64,000 nucleotides of DNA from Paenibacillus sp. FJAT-26967. Lineage in GTDB: Bacteria; Bacillota; Bacilli; Paenibacillales; NBRC-103111. Location of the stretch: positions 1,376,048 through 1,440,047 of the forward strand of contig NZ_LMXH01000001.1 in assembly GCF_001541095.1 (NCBI RefSeq), in the 5' to 3' direction. Positions 26,617 to 35,647 of this stretch are shown in pieces (position 1 is the stretch's first letter; each line of letters starts with the position of its first letter). The notes under the pieces were generated by a model. The model saw only the letters and a list, made by a program, of their open reading frames with translations, was not told the origin of the DNA and did no database searches. The position numbers and the translations under genes are program-made.

Positions 26617-28452
26617 ATGTTTCCCAGAGAAAAAATTCGCAACATCGCTATTATTGCGCACGTCGATCACGGTAAAACAACGCTAGTTGATAAGCTTCTT
26701 CAACAGTCCGGCACGTTTCGCGACAATGAAGCGGTTCAAGAACGGGCTATGGACTCCGGTGACATTGAGCGGGAACGCGGAATCACGATTCTTGCTAAAA
26801 ATACGGCTATCAATTACAAAGACCATCTGATCAATATCGTGGATACGCCAGGACACGCCGATTTCGGCGGTGAGGTTGAGCGTATCATGAAAATGGTAGA
26901 CGGCGTCCTGCTGGTCGTTGATGCATTCGAAGGCACAATGCCGCAAACGAAGTTCGTTCTTCGTAAAGCATTGGAGCAGAACCTGACTCCGGTCGTAGTT
27001 GTTAACAAAATCGACCGCCCTAACGCACGTCCGCTTGAAGTGATTGATGAAGTACTGGATCTGTTCATTGAGCTTGGTGCAAATGATGATCAACTCGAAT
27101 TCCCGGTTGTTTACGCATCTGCGCTGCAAGGCACATCCAGTCTGGAAGCAGAAACTCAGAACGAGAACATGCTAGCCCTGTACGAAACCATCATTTCCCA
27201 TATTCCTCATCCGACTGAAAGCACGGAAGAGCCCCTTCAGTTCCTCGTAACCCTGATGGACTTTAACGAATATCTGGGCCGTATCGGTATCGGCCGTGTT
27301 AACCGCGGGATTATCAAACAGGGACAAACGGTTGCCGTTATGACTCGTGAAGGCGGCATGAAGCAGGCCCGGATCGAGAAGCTGTTCGGTTTCCAAGGCT
27401 TGAAGCGCGTTGAAATCGAACAAGCGGGCGCGGGTGACATTATCGCGATTTCCGGTATTAAAGATATCAACATTGGCGAAACAGTTGCAGACCCGGCCAA
27501 CCCGGAAGCTCTGCCGGTTCTCAAAATCGATGAGCCGACCCTGCAAATGACGTTTATCGTCAATAACAGTCCTTTTGCGGGACGTGAAGGCAAGTGGGTA
27601 ACATCCCGTAAACTGCGTGAGCGTCTGTTTAACGAGCTGGAGACGGATGTCAGCCTTCGTGTAGAAGAAACGGACAGCCCGGATGCCTTTATCGTTTCCG
27701 GACGCGGCGAGCTCCACTTGGGTATCCTGATTGAGAATATGCGCCGTGAAGGATTCGAGCTTCAAGTATCGAAGCCTGAAGTTATTATCCGCTATATCGA
27801 CGGAGTGAAGATGGAGCCGATCGAAAGTCTGCTTATCGACCTGCCGGAAGACAGCATGGGTGCTGTCATGGAAAGTCTCGGAACACGTAAAGCCGAGATG
27901 GTGAACATGGTCAACCACGGTAACGGCAACGTTCGTCTGGAATTCCTGATTCCTGCACGCGGCCTCATCGGTTACCGCACCAATTTCCTGACACTGACAC
28001 GCGGTTACGGTATCATGAACCATGCATTTGACAGCTATGGTCCTTATGCAGGTGCAGGTGTGGGCGGACGTCATGAAGGCGTGCTGGTATCGATGGAGAA
28101 CGGAGTTTCCACGACATACGGAATTATGTCCATTGAAGACCGCGGTACCCTGTTCATAACACCGGGTGCTGAAGTATACGAGGGTATGATCGTCGGTGAA
28201 CACACACGTGACAACGACATCGTCGTGAACATCTGTAAAGAAAAGCAGTTGAACAACATCCGTTCGGCGGGTAAAGATGACACCGTTAAATTGAAAGTGC
28301 CAAGAATCTATTCTCTTGAGCAGGCACTTGAATATTTGAACGATGACGAGTATTGCGAAATCACTCCTAAGTCGATTCGTCTTCGCAAGAAGATTCTGAA
28401 CAAAAATGAGCGCGAACGGGCTGAGAAGCAGCGTAAGACGGCAAACGTCTAA
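26617..28452 (+). CDS. typA: Ribosome-associated GTPase TypA/BipA
   Basis: Translational GTPase related to EF-G, involved in 50S assembly and stress or cold adaptation. P-loop AHVDHGKTT is at residues 14-22, switch motif [10 protein letters not shown] follows, [14 protein letters not shown] is G3, and NKIDRP is G4. Domains II, III and V and the BipA-specific C-terminal domain are present in the 611-aa product. AGAGAGGA precedes ATG 26617. A terminator-like stem separates it from ylaH, as does a fresh ribosome site; the typA-ylaH order is conserved with B. subtilis. Confidence 0.98.
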   Translation: MFPREKIRNIAIIAHVDHGKTTLVDKLLQQSGTFRDNEAVQERAMDSGDIERERGITILAKNTAINYKDHLINIVDTPGHADFGGEVERIMKMVDGVLLVVDAFEGTMPQTKFVLRKALEQNLTPVVVVNKIDRPNARPLEVIDEVLDLFIELGANDDQLEFPVVYASALQGTSSLEAETQNENMLALYETIISHIPHPTESTEEPLQFLVTLMDFNEYLGRIGIGRVNRGIIKQGQTVAVMTREGGMKQARIEKLFGFQGLKRVEIEQAGAGDIIAISGIKDINIGETVADPANPEALPVLKIDEPTLQMTFIVNNSPFAGREGKWVTSRKLRERLFNELETDVSLRVEETDSPDAFIVSGRGELHLGILIENMRREGFELQVSKPEVIIRYIDGVKMEPIESLLIDLPEDSMGAVMESLGTRKAEMVNMVNHGNGNVRLEFLIPARGLIGYRTNFLTLTRGYGIMNHAFDSYGPYAGAGVGGRHEGVLVSMENGVSTTYGIMSIEDRGTLFITPGAEVYEGMIVGEHTRDNDIVVNICKEKQLNNIRSAGKDDTVKLKVPRIYSLEQALEYLNDDEYCEITPKSIRLRKKILNKNERERAEKQRKTANV

Positions 28453-28468
28453 AATAAGCAATGAACCA

Positions 28469-28524
28469 TCGAAGGGAAATCAGCGGGAATATAAGTTCCT
28501 TTGCCGTATTTCCCTTCTTTTTTA
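28469..28524 (+). terminator. Terminator between typA and ylaH
   Basis: GAAGGGAAAT (28471-28480) pairs with ATTTCCCTTC (28508-28517), followed by six T. The loop of 27 nt contains a smaller GGGAA/TTCC stem. Confidence 0.8.
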
Positions 28525-28559
28525 CACCTGATACAATGGATATAAGGAGGAGATCGTTC

Positions 28560-28853
28560 ATGAATGAATGGTTCGCCCAGAATTTTTGGATTACCTGTTT
28601 ACTGATTTTCGTTATGATTTCCTATGTGTATAACAAAGTGTTCCGTACCCGGAGACTGCCGCTTCTTAAGACTCTGATCGTCTATATTCTGCTTGCGGTA
28701 AGCGCTTTGATGCTGACGCTGTTTCAAGTATTGGGACCGCAAATTCCGATCGTCCCTTCCCTTGCCTTTGCCATTCTGCTGATGATGATCTTGCGGATCC
28801 GGTATTTTATTGAAGGCCGAAGAAAAAAGAATGGGGCAAGCAGTACGAAATAA
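28560..28853 (+). CDS. ylaH: YlaH-like membrane protein
   Basis: 97-aa protein with three hydrophobic helices and a basic C-terminus (YFIEGRRKKN), following typA as in B. subtilis. ATG 28560 has AAGGAGGAGAT upstream; the longer frame to 28461 runs through the terminator and is not credible. Function unknown. Confidence 0.8.
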   Translation: MNEWFAQNFWITCLLIFVMISYVYNKVFRTRRLPLLKTLIVYILLAVSALMLTLFQVLGPQIPIVPSLAFAILLMMILRIRYFIEGRRKKNGASSTK

Positions 28854-28900
28854 GTACGTTCCAATATTCGATTGCCCGGTAAGGGCGCGGGGGGATTCGT

Positions 28901-29179
28901 GTGACACTTCAGGATGCGTTGTTTAATTGGGCACAAATCCGCCTGGTAGCTGATGCGAGGCCGGATGATCATGCGGCAGCGGAAACCGCTGATTTTTTTG
29001 CCGAAATTTTGCAGGAAGATCACCAGGTGACAAGTTTTGGCCTTGTTGTTGTGGATGAGGAGATCATCCGTCTGGATTACACTCATGAAGGAGTCAACAA
29101 ATCACAATCCTACGACCGGGACCGTGTAGAACGCCTTTTGGCCGATATCCGGTCCAATCCCAAATATAACGAACAATGA
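28901..29179 (+). CDS. Small conserved-looking protein of unknown function
   Basis: 92 aa, soluble, acidic, alpha/beta by composition (GLVVVDEEIIRLDYTHEG). GTG 28901 follows GGGGGGA. I do not recognise a family. It lies where ylaI/ylaJ would be in B. subtilis but resembles neither the zinc-finger YlaI nor the YlaJ lipoprotein. Confidence 0.6.
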   Translation: MTLQDALFNWAQIRLVADARPDDHAAAETADFFAEILQEDHQVTSFGLVVVDEEIIRLDYTHEGVNKSQSYDRDRVERLLADIRSNPKYNEQ

Positions 29180-29386
29180 GCTCTGGAGCGGAAGAAGACA
29201 AGGGTGACATATCTTCTGTGTGGATGCGAATACAATAGAAGTATCCGCTGCTAAAGGAGTGTGAATCTGTGACTCCACCGCTGTACATAGCTTGATGATT
29301 AGCACCATGTTATACTGAATTCAGTTAAGGATTCTCTCGTCCGGTTCATATGCATGTATTTTAAGTTGCAGGAGGCGCTGGGAAGA

Positions 29387-29659
29387 ATGGCAGATAACAT
29401 GACCGCTCTTTCGGAACAACAGATGAATCTCCAGGTAGATTATAACGCCCGCCCGCATATGGCCGATACGGAATCCGGCGCATCTCTGATTGGTATGCTT
29501 TCATTTGAGGATAGAACGGATGCGGGTATGATTCGTTCTGTAGAGAACGAATACTCCAGCTTGGATGTTACCTTTATGGATGCTGAATTTATGAGCATGT
29601 TTATGGAGCGTGCAGCTGCGCAGCTGTACGGTAAGATTGAAGCGATACTTAAAGCCTAG
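29387..29659 (+). CDS. Small protein of unknown function
   Basis: 90 aa, methionine-rich and acidic, beginning MADNMTALSEQQMNLQVDY and ending in a helix (FMERAAAQLYGKIEAILKA). ATG 29387 is 11 nt after GGAGG (29371-29375); an in-frame ATG at 29354 lacks a site. A terminator overlaps its stop codon. No family recognised. Confidence 0.6.
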   Translation: MADNMTALSEQQMNLQVDYNARPHMADTESGASLIGMLSFEDRTDAGMIRSVENEYSSLDVTFMDAEFMSMFMERAAAQLYGKIEAILKA

Positions 29660-29684
29660 GCACTCAGGTGCCCGGGCTTTTTGT
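29650..29684 (+). terminator. Intrinsic terminator overlapping the preceding stop codon
   Basis: AAAGCC-TA-GGCAC-tcag-GTGCC-CG-GGCTTT, then TTGTC. Confidence 0.85.
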
Positions 29685-29784
29685 CTCTTATGAAGCATGT
29701 CGGATTTTCACGGTTTCTGCTGATGAAAGATGGGGTGTGCAGATTCCTTGCCAAACACCTTTGAATCGGGAGGGGATTTCGGGA

Positions 29785-31116
29785 ATGAAAAAAATTTTCG
29801 TGCTCGATACGAATGTTTTGCTGCAGGATCCGAACGCTATTTTCTCTTTTGAAGATAACGAAGTCATAATTCCCGCAGTCGTTCTTGAGGAAATTGACAC
29901 CAAAAAACGCAATGCCGATGAAATTGGCCGTAATGCCAGAATGGTATCCCGGCTGCTCGATCAGATGCGTACAAGGGGTCGCCTTCATGACGGAATCACG
30001 CTTGATAGCGGCGGCACCCTGAAGGTGGAGCTGAATCACCGCAGCTTCAATAAAATGCAGGAAGTGTTCGCCGATGCGACCAACGATAACCGGATTATCG
30101 CAGTAGCTCTCAATTACCTGACAGAGGAGCAGAGCAAGCCGCAGACTCGTCCGGTCATCCTGGTGAGTAAAGATACGCTGGTAAGAATTAAAGCGGATGT
30201 GCTCGGGTTGACTGCGCAGGATTATTTAACGGACCGTGTCGTCTCGGATCATGAAATGTACAGCGGCTGTGCGACCCTGCATGTACATCCTTCAGTTATT
30301 GATGAATTCTATTCTTTCCGTTTTTTGAGCGTGCCGGCTCTGCATTTGGGTTATAAGCTGAATCCTCATGAATTTGTTATCCTGCGCGATGAACTCGGCA
30401 CATCGAAATCCGCCTTGCTTAAGACATCATCGGACGGCAAGAAATTGGAGCCGCTGTACTTGTCCAACGATCCGGTATGGGGGATTGCGGCCCGCAACGC
30501 TCAGCAGAGGATGGCCCTAGAGCTTCTGCTGAATGATGATATTCCGTTCGTTACTTTATCGGGTAAAGCCGGGACCGGTAAAACTTTGCTGACGCTGGCA
30601 GCGGGTCTGATGAAAGTAGAGGATGAGCGCAAATACAAGAAGCTGACGATCGCGCGCCCTGTCGTGCCTATGGGCAAAGACATCGGTTTTTTACCGGGGG
30701 AAAAGGATGAGAAGCTGAGGCCATGGATGCAGCCGATCTACGACAATCTGGAGTTTCTGTTCGATACGAAAAAAACCGGAGATATTGATAAAATTCTGGC
30801 CGGAATGGGCAGTATTCAAGTCGAAGCGTTAACGTATATTCGCGGCCGCTCAATTCCCGGCCAGTTTATCATCATTGATGAAGCACAGAATCTCTCGAAG
30901 CATGAAGTCAAAACAATCGTTTCCCGTGTGGGCGAAGGCAGTAAAATTGTATTGCTCGGGGACCCGGGTCAAATCGATCATCCCTATCTGGATGCCGCAA
31001 GCAATGGATTGACGTACGCGGTAGAGCGGTTCAAGCATGTTGAAATCAGCGGACATGTCACTTTGGAAAAAGGCGAGCGGTCTCACTTGGCCCAGCTGGC
31101 TGCTGATCTGTTGTAG
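29785..31116 (+). CDS. PhoH family protein with N-terminal PIN domain (YlaK type)
   Basis: 443 aa. The N-terminal ~140 residues are a PIN-like nuclease fold (KKIFVLDTNVLLQDP, then EEIDTKK with further acidic residues). The C-terminal half is the PhoH RNA helicase-like ATPase: Walker A GKAGTGKT at 260-267, VPMGKDIGFLPG, and Walker B FIIIDEAQNL. PIN-PhoH fusions act as toxin-like ATP-dependent RNA-processing enzymes in some bacteria; here no antitoxin gene is evident. ATG 29785 has GGGAGGGG upstream. It corresponds to B. subtilis YlaK (442 aa). Confidence 0.93.
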   Translation: MKKIFVLDTNVLLQDPNAIFSFEDNEVIIPAVVLEEIDTKKRNADEIGRNARMVSRLLDQMRTRGRLHDGITLDSGGTLKVELNHRSFNKMQEVFADATNDNRIIAVALNYLTEEQSKPQTRPVILVSKDTLVRIKADVLGLTAQDYLTDRVVSDHEMYSGCATLHVHPSVIDEFYSFRFLSVPALHLGYKLNPHEFVILRDELGTSKSALLKTSSDGKKLEPLYLSNDPVWGIAARNAQQRMALELLLNDDIPFVTLSGKAGTGKTLLTLAAGLMKVEDERKYKKLTIARPVVPMGKDIGFLPGEKDEKLRPWMQPIYDNLEFLFDTKKTGDIDKILAGMGSIQVEALTYIRGRSIPGQFIIIDEAQNLSKHEVKTIVSRVGEGSKIVLLGDPGQIDHPYLDAASNGLTYAVERFKHVEISGHVTLEKGERSHLAQLAADLL

Positions 31117-31159
31117 AGGGAGGCTAAGCGGAAACTTGGAGACCTACCCGGAGAGGCAA

Positions 31160-31197
31160 GAAAAAGCGTCAGGCAGAACAGCCTGACGCTTTTCCTG
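31160..31197 (+). terminator. Intrinsic terminator after phoH
   Basis: AAAAGCGTCAGGC (31162-31174) and GCCTGACGCTTTT (31181-31193), perfect 13-bp stem with a 6-nt loop. Confidence 0.92.
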
Positions 31198-31239
31198 TAA
31201 TCCGGACTGGCAGCATGCCTGCCAAAGATGAATAAATAA

Positions 31240-31347
31240 TGAAGGCAAGCTCACAATGATAAGCCCTGGTCATCCGCTTCATAGGCTCATCATACCGGGG
31301 GGGCGACCGCTTTAGCCTATGTTGTGAGTCGTTAGCTTGCACCTTCA
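31240..31347. repeat. Nested imperfect palindrome, about 108 nt
   Basis: Arms pair in nested order: TGAAGG (31240) with CCTTCA (31342); CAAGCT (31246) with AGCTTG (31334); CTCACAA (31250) with TTGTGAG (31322); CATAGGCT (31280) with AGCCTATG (31314). It lies between the phoH terminator and the 3' end of the convergent minus-strand gene. Could be a structured RNA, a convergent terminator or a degenerate miniature element. Confidence 0.6.
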
Positions 31348-31373
31348 AGAGAGCGTTTTGTCGCTCCTCGGGC

Positions 31374-32471
31374 TCACCAGGTAAGTTTTAGCCGGATGGC
31401 CAGGAGACCTTCCTGCAAAGTAATCTGTTCCACCGATACGAATGAAAACAACTTCTTCGGATAGATCCGCAAATCGAATTCTTGCTCCAGAGATTTGCTT
31501 GTTGTGTCGGGGAGTTTAAAACCGTTAAACACAAGCTCCGAGACCCGGAACGCGACGACCGGCTGGTCGCCTTCCTTTTCCATCTCATAAGTCCCCTTGA
31601 TCGACACATCCATATCATCTTTCGTACCGAAAGCAAGAACACCATCGGGCCGGAACTGGAAAGTAAGATCATCGAACATGCTGTTTTTGCTCCGCAAGAA
31701 GGCGTTTAACTCATGATCGGTCATCTGGAATTTACCGCCGCCGTTCTCAAGCGTCAAATGACTATTTTTACCGCCAGGTGTAAGAAGTTCAGGGAAATAT
31801 TCCATGACACTTGCAAGTCCCCGGAAATATTCACGGAAGAGAGGGAGTCCTTTTTCTTCCCATCGGCCGTTTAACTCCTGAATGAGAGCAAGAATCAGCT
31901 CGCTGCGGCCGCTGGCATCCAGCTCCCGGTTGAGCTCTGCTTGAAGCGCTACGACCCGTTCCCTTTGTTTTAAGTAATTTTCCTTAGTCTTCTGTAAATC
32001 GGTCCGCTCATTGGCGAGCTTGTTCTTCATTGTGCCAAGCTCCCGATAGGCCTCTTGATGAGTCTTTAAGGCCTGCCGGTCGCGGTCAAGAATCAGATCC
32101 AGATATTCATAAGTCTTCAGCATATCCGCGAGGGAACGCACGTTAAGCAGCACGCTCCACAGCGATTCGCGTTCTCCTTTGTAGTAAGAGCGGATAACGC
32201 GTGCCGCCCGTTTCTTGGCTTCCTTGACTTGAACCTCCTGCACCGCGATCTTCTGCTCGGTATCCGTCATTTTGACCACGAGCTTGCTGTCCTCTTCGGC
32301 AAGGCGCTCAATTTCGCGGTCGATTTCATGGACGGTCAGACCCTTCTGAAGGAGAGCTTCCGTTTCTTTTCTGACGGCGTCCTTCTCATCTGCAGCCTGC
32401 ACGGTTGGGAGGAAGATACCGGCGATTAGAAGGAGGCTGCAGAGCGAGCGTAACATTCTGATATAAAGCAT
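31374..32471 (-). CDS. Secreted coiled-coil protein, PcsB/CwlO-like N-terminus
   Basis: 365 aa from ATG 32471, with AAGGGG about 9-10 nt upstream; a longer frame to 32528 adds a charged tail in front of the signal peptide. The signal peptide (SLCSLLLIAGIFLPTVQA) is followed by about 190 residues of heptad-rich coiled coil, with IRSYYKGERESLWSVLLN and YLDLILDRDRQALK, the pattern seen in PcsB/CwlO peptidoglycan-hydrolase coiled coils. The C-terminal ~150 residues are not a CHAP or NlpC domain; I do not recognise them. It lies 101 nt downstream of the lipoprotein gene on the same strand, probably co-transcribed. Confidence 0.75.
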   Translation of the reverse strand: MLYIRMLRSLCSLLLIAGIFLPTVQAADEKDAVRKETEALLQKGLTVHEIDREIERLAEEDSKLVVKMTDTEQKIAVQEVQVKEAKKRAARVIRSYYKGERESLWSVLLNVRSLADMLKTYEYLDLILDRDRQALKTHQEAYRELGTMKNKLANERTDLQKTKENYLKQRERVVALQAELNRELDASGRSELILALIQELNGRWEEKGLPLFREYFRGLASVMEYFPELLTPGGKNSHLTLENGGGKFQMTDHELNAFLRSKNSMFDDLTFQFRPDGVLAFGTKDDMDVSIKGTYEMEKEGDQPVVAFRVSELVFNGFKLPDTTSKSLEQEFDLRIYPKKLFSFVSVEQITLQEGLLAIRLKLTW

Positions 32472-32572
32472 GAATAAAGAGCCCCTTTTTACCTGTGATA
32501 AGTCCAGAAATTTGAAATGGTCCTTCAAAAAAATACTTACCTCCCGAATCCGGAACGTAAGCAGGTAACTGA

Positions 32573-33532
32573 TTATTTACTTGCACCTTCCAAACGTTTA
32601 AGAATTTCATCGAAAGATTTGGTGCGTGCAGGGACTTCTTTCTGAACGGCCGGTACCCGATTGATGGCGTCAAATGTCTGCTGCAGCTTTATTTTCTTGT
32701 CCTCTGACGTATCCGGTTTGCTGCCGCTGTCCGTGAAGATCAGATCGATTTCCTGTTTACGAATGAATCCTTGCCCGTCCACCGTAACGGACCATTTGCC
32801 CGGGGCTTTGAGCTTAAACTTAGCGGCTTCTTGCTTCCATAGTGCTGCCTGTGTATCTGAGATAAATCCGTTAGCCTGAAGGGCATCCATGACGCGCGGC
32901 AGCTTCTCTTGAAGCTGTTTGTTCCACGCTCCTGCGTTCACCCGGGTTACGGCAGCCGTATAAGATTTGGCGGAGGAGCCGTCTGCGAGTATAGTGTCAT
33001 CTTCATCGAACCAGGCAGCGTCTGCTCCTTCCATAAGCAAATCAGACAGGTCAGAAGTAAGGTCTGACACTTGCTGAAGCTTGTCTATCGCGTTGGTGCC
33101 TTGTTGATCACCCGGTGATTTCAAGCTGGTGACGAAGTATTCGTCCTTCTGATTAAGAAGTGGCAGGCGGAAGTATAATTTGTTATCTTGGAAAAAGACG
33201 GGAATGGTTAATTCGGCACCGGTGCTTCTTGAATTCATGGTAAGATCGGTCTGGGTTCGGAAAGGCTTCGCTTCGATAGACCCTTCCCAAGAGATCCGGC
33301 TGTCTTTAAGGAAAGAAAAGAGCTGCGCGGTCAAGGGACTTACGTTCTGGTCCTCCAGGAGTCCGTTCATCTTTAATTCGGCGTTTCCGGTAAACGAGTA
33401 TGAGTTCATCTCAGCCTGTTTGGTCAGAGCCTGCTGTACGGCTGCTCTAGTAGCAGCGCGGTCGGTACAGCCGTTAACCAAGGCGGCAGGGACAACGGCG
33501 ACGAATGCAAGTAAGAGCCATTTTTTAAACAT
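32573..33532 (-). CDS. Lipoprotein of unknown function
   Basis: 319 aa. Signal peptide MFKKWLLLAFVAVVPAALVNGC with the lipidated cysteine at residue 22. The mature part begins with a helical stretch, then NSYSFTGNAELKMNG and repeated beta-strand-like segments, reminiscent of LolA/LppX-type lipoproteins (DUF6612-like), but this is only a fold-level impression. GGAAGGAGC precedes the ATG. First gene of a minus-strand pair with the coiled-coil secreted protein. Confidence 0.75.
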   Translation of the reverse strand: MFKKWLLLAFVAVVPAALVNGCTDRAATRAAVQQALTKQAEMNSYSFTGNAELKMNGLLEDQNVSPLTAQLFSFLKDSRISWEGSIEAKPFRTQTDLTMNSRSTGAELTIPVFFQDNKLYFRLPLLNQKDEYFVTSLKSPGDQQGTNAIDKLQQVSDLTSDLSDLLMEGADAAWFDEDDTILADGSSAKSYTAAVTRVNAGAWNKQLQEKLPRVMDALQANGFISDTQAALWKQEAAKFKLKAPGKWSVTVDGQGFIRKQEIDLIFTDSGSKPDTSEDKKIKLQQTFDAINRVPAVQKEVPARTKSFDEILKRLEGASK

Positions 33533-33681
33533 GAAGAAGCTCCTTCCTTAATCTACCTTCTCTATTATATCTATTCAACTAGGGTTTGTCTTTATCCCTA
33601 CTTTTTGAGGCGAAACGTAAAAAAATGATTGAATCGGATCTGCGAAGTAAAGAAAATAGACCTAGAACGGGGGATTAATAA

Positions 33682-34914
33682 GTGTCCGATCTCTATGATA
33701 AGAATTCGATAAAAACCGAGAGAGCAGCTTCGGATGTCCCGCAAGTGAGAGAGGCCCGGGTGGAGAAAGAGAGGAGAACACAAGAAAATGGAGATCCCTT
33801 CATTCTAAACGGTCATCCGGGGGTTGAAGCAGCACTTCTCCGCAAGATGAGTGAATCCCCATTAGGAGTTCTCTCCTTCCGGACCTACATGGAAATTTGC
33901 CTCTATGAGGAATCTTGCGGTTATTACCGCCGGGAAGAGCCCAAGATCGGCCGGGATGGGGATTTCTATACAAGTGCATATGTAGGCCGCTGGATGGGAG
34001 AAATGATTGCGCAAGAGGTCATTCGCTTCTCGAATTCTGAGAGTCCAGATCGCCCGGTTGAGCTGGTGGAGTGGGGCGGGGGCACCGGCAGGCTTGCGAA
34101 GCAGGTGCTGGATGCCCTGCGTGATCAAGAGCCTGCCTTGTACGAGAGGATTCGTTTCACCTCCATCGAATCAAGCGCGTACCACCGCAATATGCAGCAG
34201 CAGGAGCTGCGGGAACACGGCGCCCGCCTGCGCTTCGCTGCGGAAGCGCAGTGGCTTGCCGAGCCGTCCGGCGATGGCGTCTTTGCCATCGCTAACGAGC
34301 TGCTGGATGCGATGCCTGTGCACCGCATCCGCTCCTGGGGCGGCCGGCTCGAGCTGTGCGCGGTCGGCCGGGACGACCGCGGCGGGTGGTGCGAGCGCTG
34401 GCTGCCGCTCGAAGAAGGTCACGCGGCTGCTGTGCATATAAGCCGCGAAGCCATCCGCCTGGCGGACGGGCAGCAGGCGGAGGTGAACCTGGACGCGGGC
34501 AAGTGGATCGCCCGCGTGGCCCCGCGCATCCGCAGCGGCCGGATGCTGGTGGTGGACTACGGCGATACCGCCGGGGAGCTCTATGCGTCCCACCGGATGA
34601 AGGGGACGCTGCTGTGCTACCGGCGGCACCTCGCCGATGATCTTCCTTACGCCGCACCGGGGCGCAAGGATATTACCGCGCACGTCGATTTTACGGCGTG
34701 CATGGGGGCGGCCCGTGCGGCGGGATGGACCGTCGCCGGGTATGAGACGCAGCGCGAGTTTCTTGTGCGCTGCGGGATTCTCGGCCGGCTGGCGGCGCAT
34801 GCCGGCACGGACCCGCTGGGCCCGGAGGCGCGCAGCAACCGGGCGATCCGGCAGCTTCTGCTCAGCGACGGCATGAGCGAGCTGTTCAAGGTGCTGACGC
34901 TAGCGCGCGGCTAA
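33682..34914 (+). CDS. SAM-dependent methyltransferase, MidA/NDUFAF7 family (DUF185)
   Basis: 410 aa. FRTYMEICLYEESCGYY, then RDGDFYTSAYVGRWMGEMIA and the SAM loop VEWGGGTGRLAKQVL are the family signature; ANELLDAMPVHR follows. Mitochondrial relatives dimethylate an arginine of complex I; the bacterial substrate is unknown. About 45 residues precede the conserved core. GTG 33682 follows CGGGGGA. From about 34080 the gene becomes distinctly GC-rich compared with its own first third and its neighbours. A bidirectional terminator follows. Confidence 0.88.
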   Translation: MSDLYDKNSIKTERAASDVPQVREARVEKERRTQENGDPFILNGHPGVEAALLRKMSESPLGVLSFRTYMEICLYEESCGYYRREEPKIGRDGDFYTSAYVGRWMGEMIAQEVIRFSNSESPDRPVELVEWGGGTGRLAKQVLDALRDQEPALYERIRFTSIESSAYHRNMQQQELREHGARLRFAAEAQWLAEPSGDGVFAIANELLDAMPVHRIRSWGGRLELCAVGRDDRGGWCERWLPLEEGHAAAVHISREAIRLADGQQAEVNLDAGKWIARVAPRIRSGRMLVVDYGDTAGELYASHRMKGTLLCYRRHLADDLPYAAPGRKDITAHVDFTACMGAARAAGWTVAGYETQREFLVRCGILGRLAAHAGTDPLGPEARSNRAIRQLLLSDGMSELFKVLTLARG

Positions 34915-34961
34915 ACGGCCACCGTCCGCTGGCGGCGTGCTTCAGAGGGAAGGAAGATCCC

Positions 34962-35008
34962 GCAAAAAAAGGTGTTTCGCGATTTCAGTCGCGAAACACC
35001 TTTTTTGT
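34962..35008. terminator. Bidirectional terminator between the methyltransferase and the DUF2626 gene
   Basis: Perfect stem GGTGTTTCGCGA-tttcag-TCGCGAAACACC with A7 before and T6 after, suitable for both converging transcripts. Confidence 0.93.
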
Positions 35009-35040
35009 TCAAGTGCCATTATGTAGGTTGCATGTGAGGG

Positions 35041-35271
35041 TTAGAGTGGCATTTTGAAGACGGACCAATACGTAAATCCGCTAAACGAAAGGACCATATA
35101 ACCCCAGAAAAGGACAATGTATGTCTTTTCCGAAAGTTTCAGATAACCCAGCATTACAAATACAATGGTTTGAAAAAAGAACAGCATGGACATGGGATAC
35201 AATTCTCCCGCCAAACTCATCAGGGCGATCACCAGAGTCCAGAAACCTAGAACTCGGAACATGCGATCCAT
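35041..35271 (-). CDS. DUF2626 family membrane protein
   Basis: 76 aa. Begins MDRMFRVLGFWTLVIALMSL and has three hydrophobic helices, matching the short DUF2626 (YqgY-like) proteins of Bacilli; role unknown. ATG 35271 has GAGAGGGGG 8 nt upstream. An in-frame extension to 35349 has no ribosome site. Confidence 0.82.
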   Translation of the reverse strand: MDRMFRVLGFWTLVIALMSLAGELYPMSMLFFFQTIVFVMLGYLKLSEKTYIVLFWGYMVLSFSGFTYWSVFKMPL

Positions 35272-35647
35272 GAAAATTTCCCCCTCTCCTACCACGATGC
35301 GAAATAATCTAATCTTCATTATACCCAGTAGACCCGGTAGTGTAAACATACAAAAGACAACCTTTGTTAAAAGATTGTGACAGGGTTTACAGAAATGGTG
35401 GGTATTTCCTCTCTCAACTAAATTATCAGAGGTATGAGTGTCATAAATTTTGGAAATACCAAATAGTATCGAATAGATTCTATGAAATCTACCAGGGGCA
35501 TAGAGATATTACGAATGGATACGTTCGCGGCTAATCATTCCTGTCCGCTTATAACGAACGGTCCGGTCGGATAGGCATGTGGATTACCGGGTGCACGACT
35601 GGTGACATGATCTACTTTTGGACAATAGGTTAGGAGGATTGTAAAAG
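35272..35647. other. Divergent intergenic region before rsfA
   Basis: AT-rich. Contains a 9-bp inverted repeat, GGTATTTCC (35401-35409) and GGAAATACC (35452-35460), around a 42-nt loop. I cannot assign a promoter confidently; a forespore sigma promoter would be expected if regulation is as in Bacillus. Confidence 0.45.

Noticed and set aside
27172-28461. Long minus-strand open frame opposite typA (429 codons)
   Set aside because: Shadow of typA with rare-residue composition (many H, C, T, F) and no plausible start region.
29255-29293. Eight-residue leader ORF starting at GTG 29267 after AAAGGAG
   Set aside because: Ribosome site and stop are present, but there is no attenuator structure or conservation evidence; too short to support.
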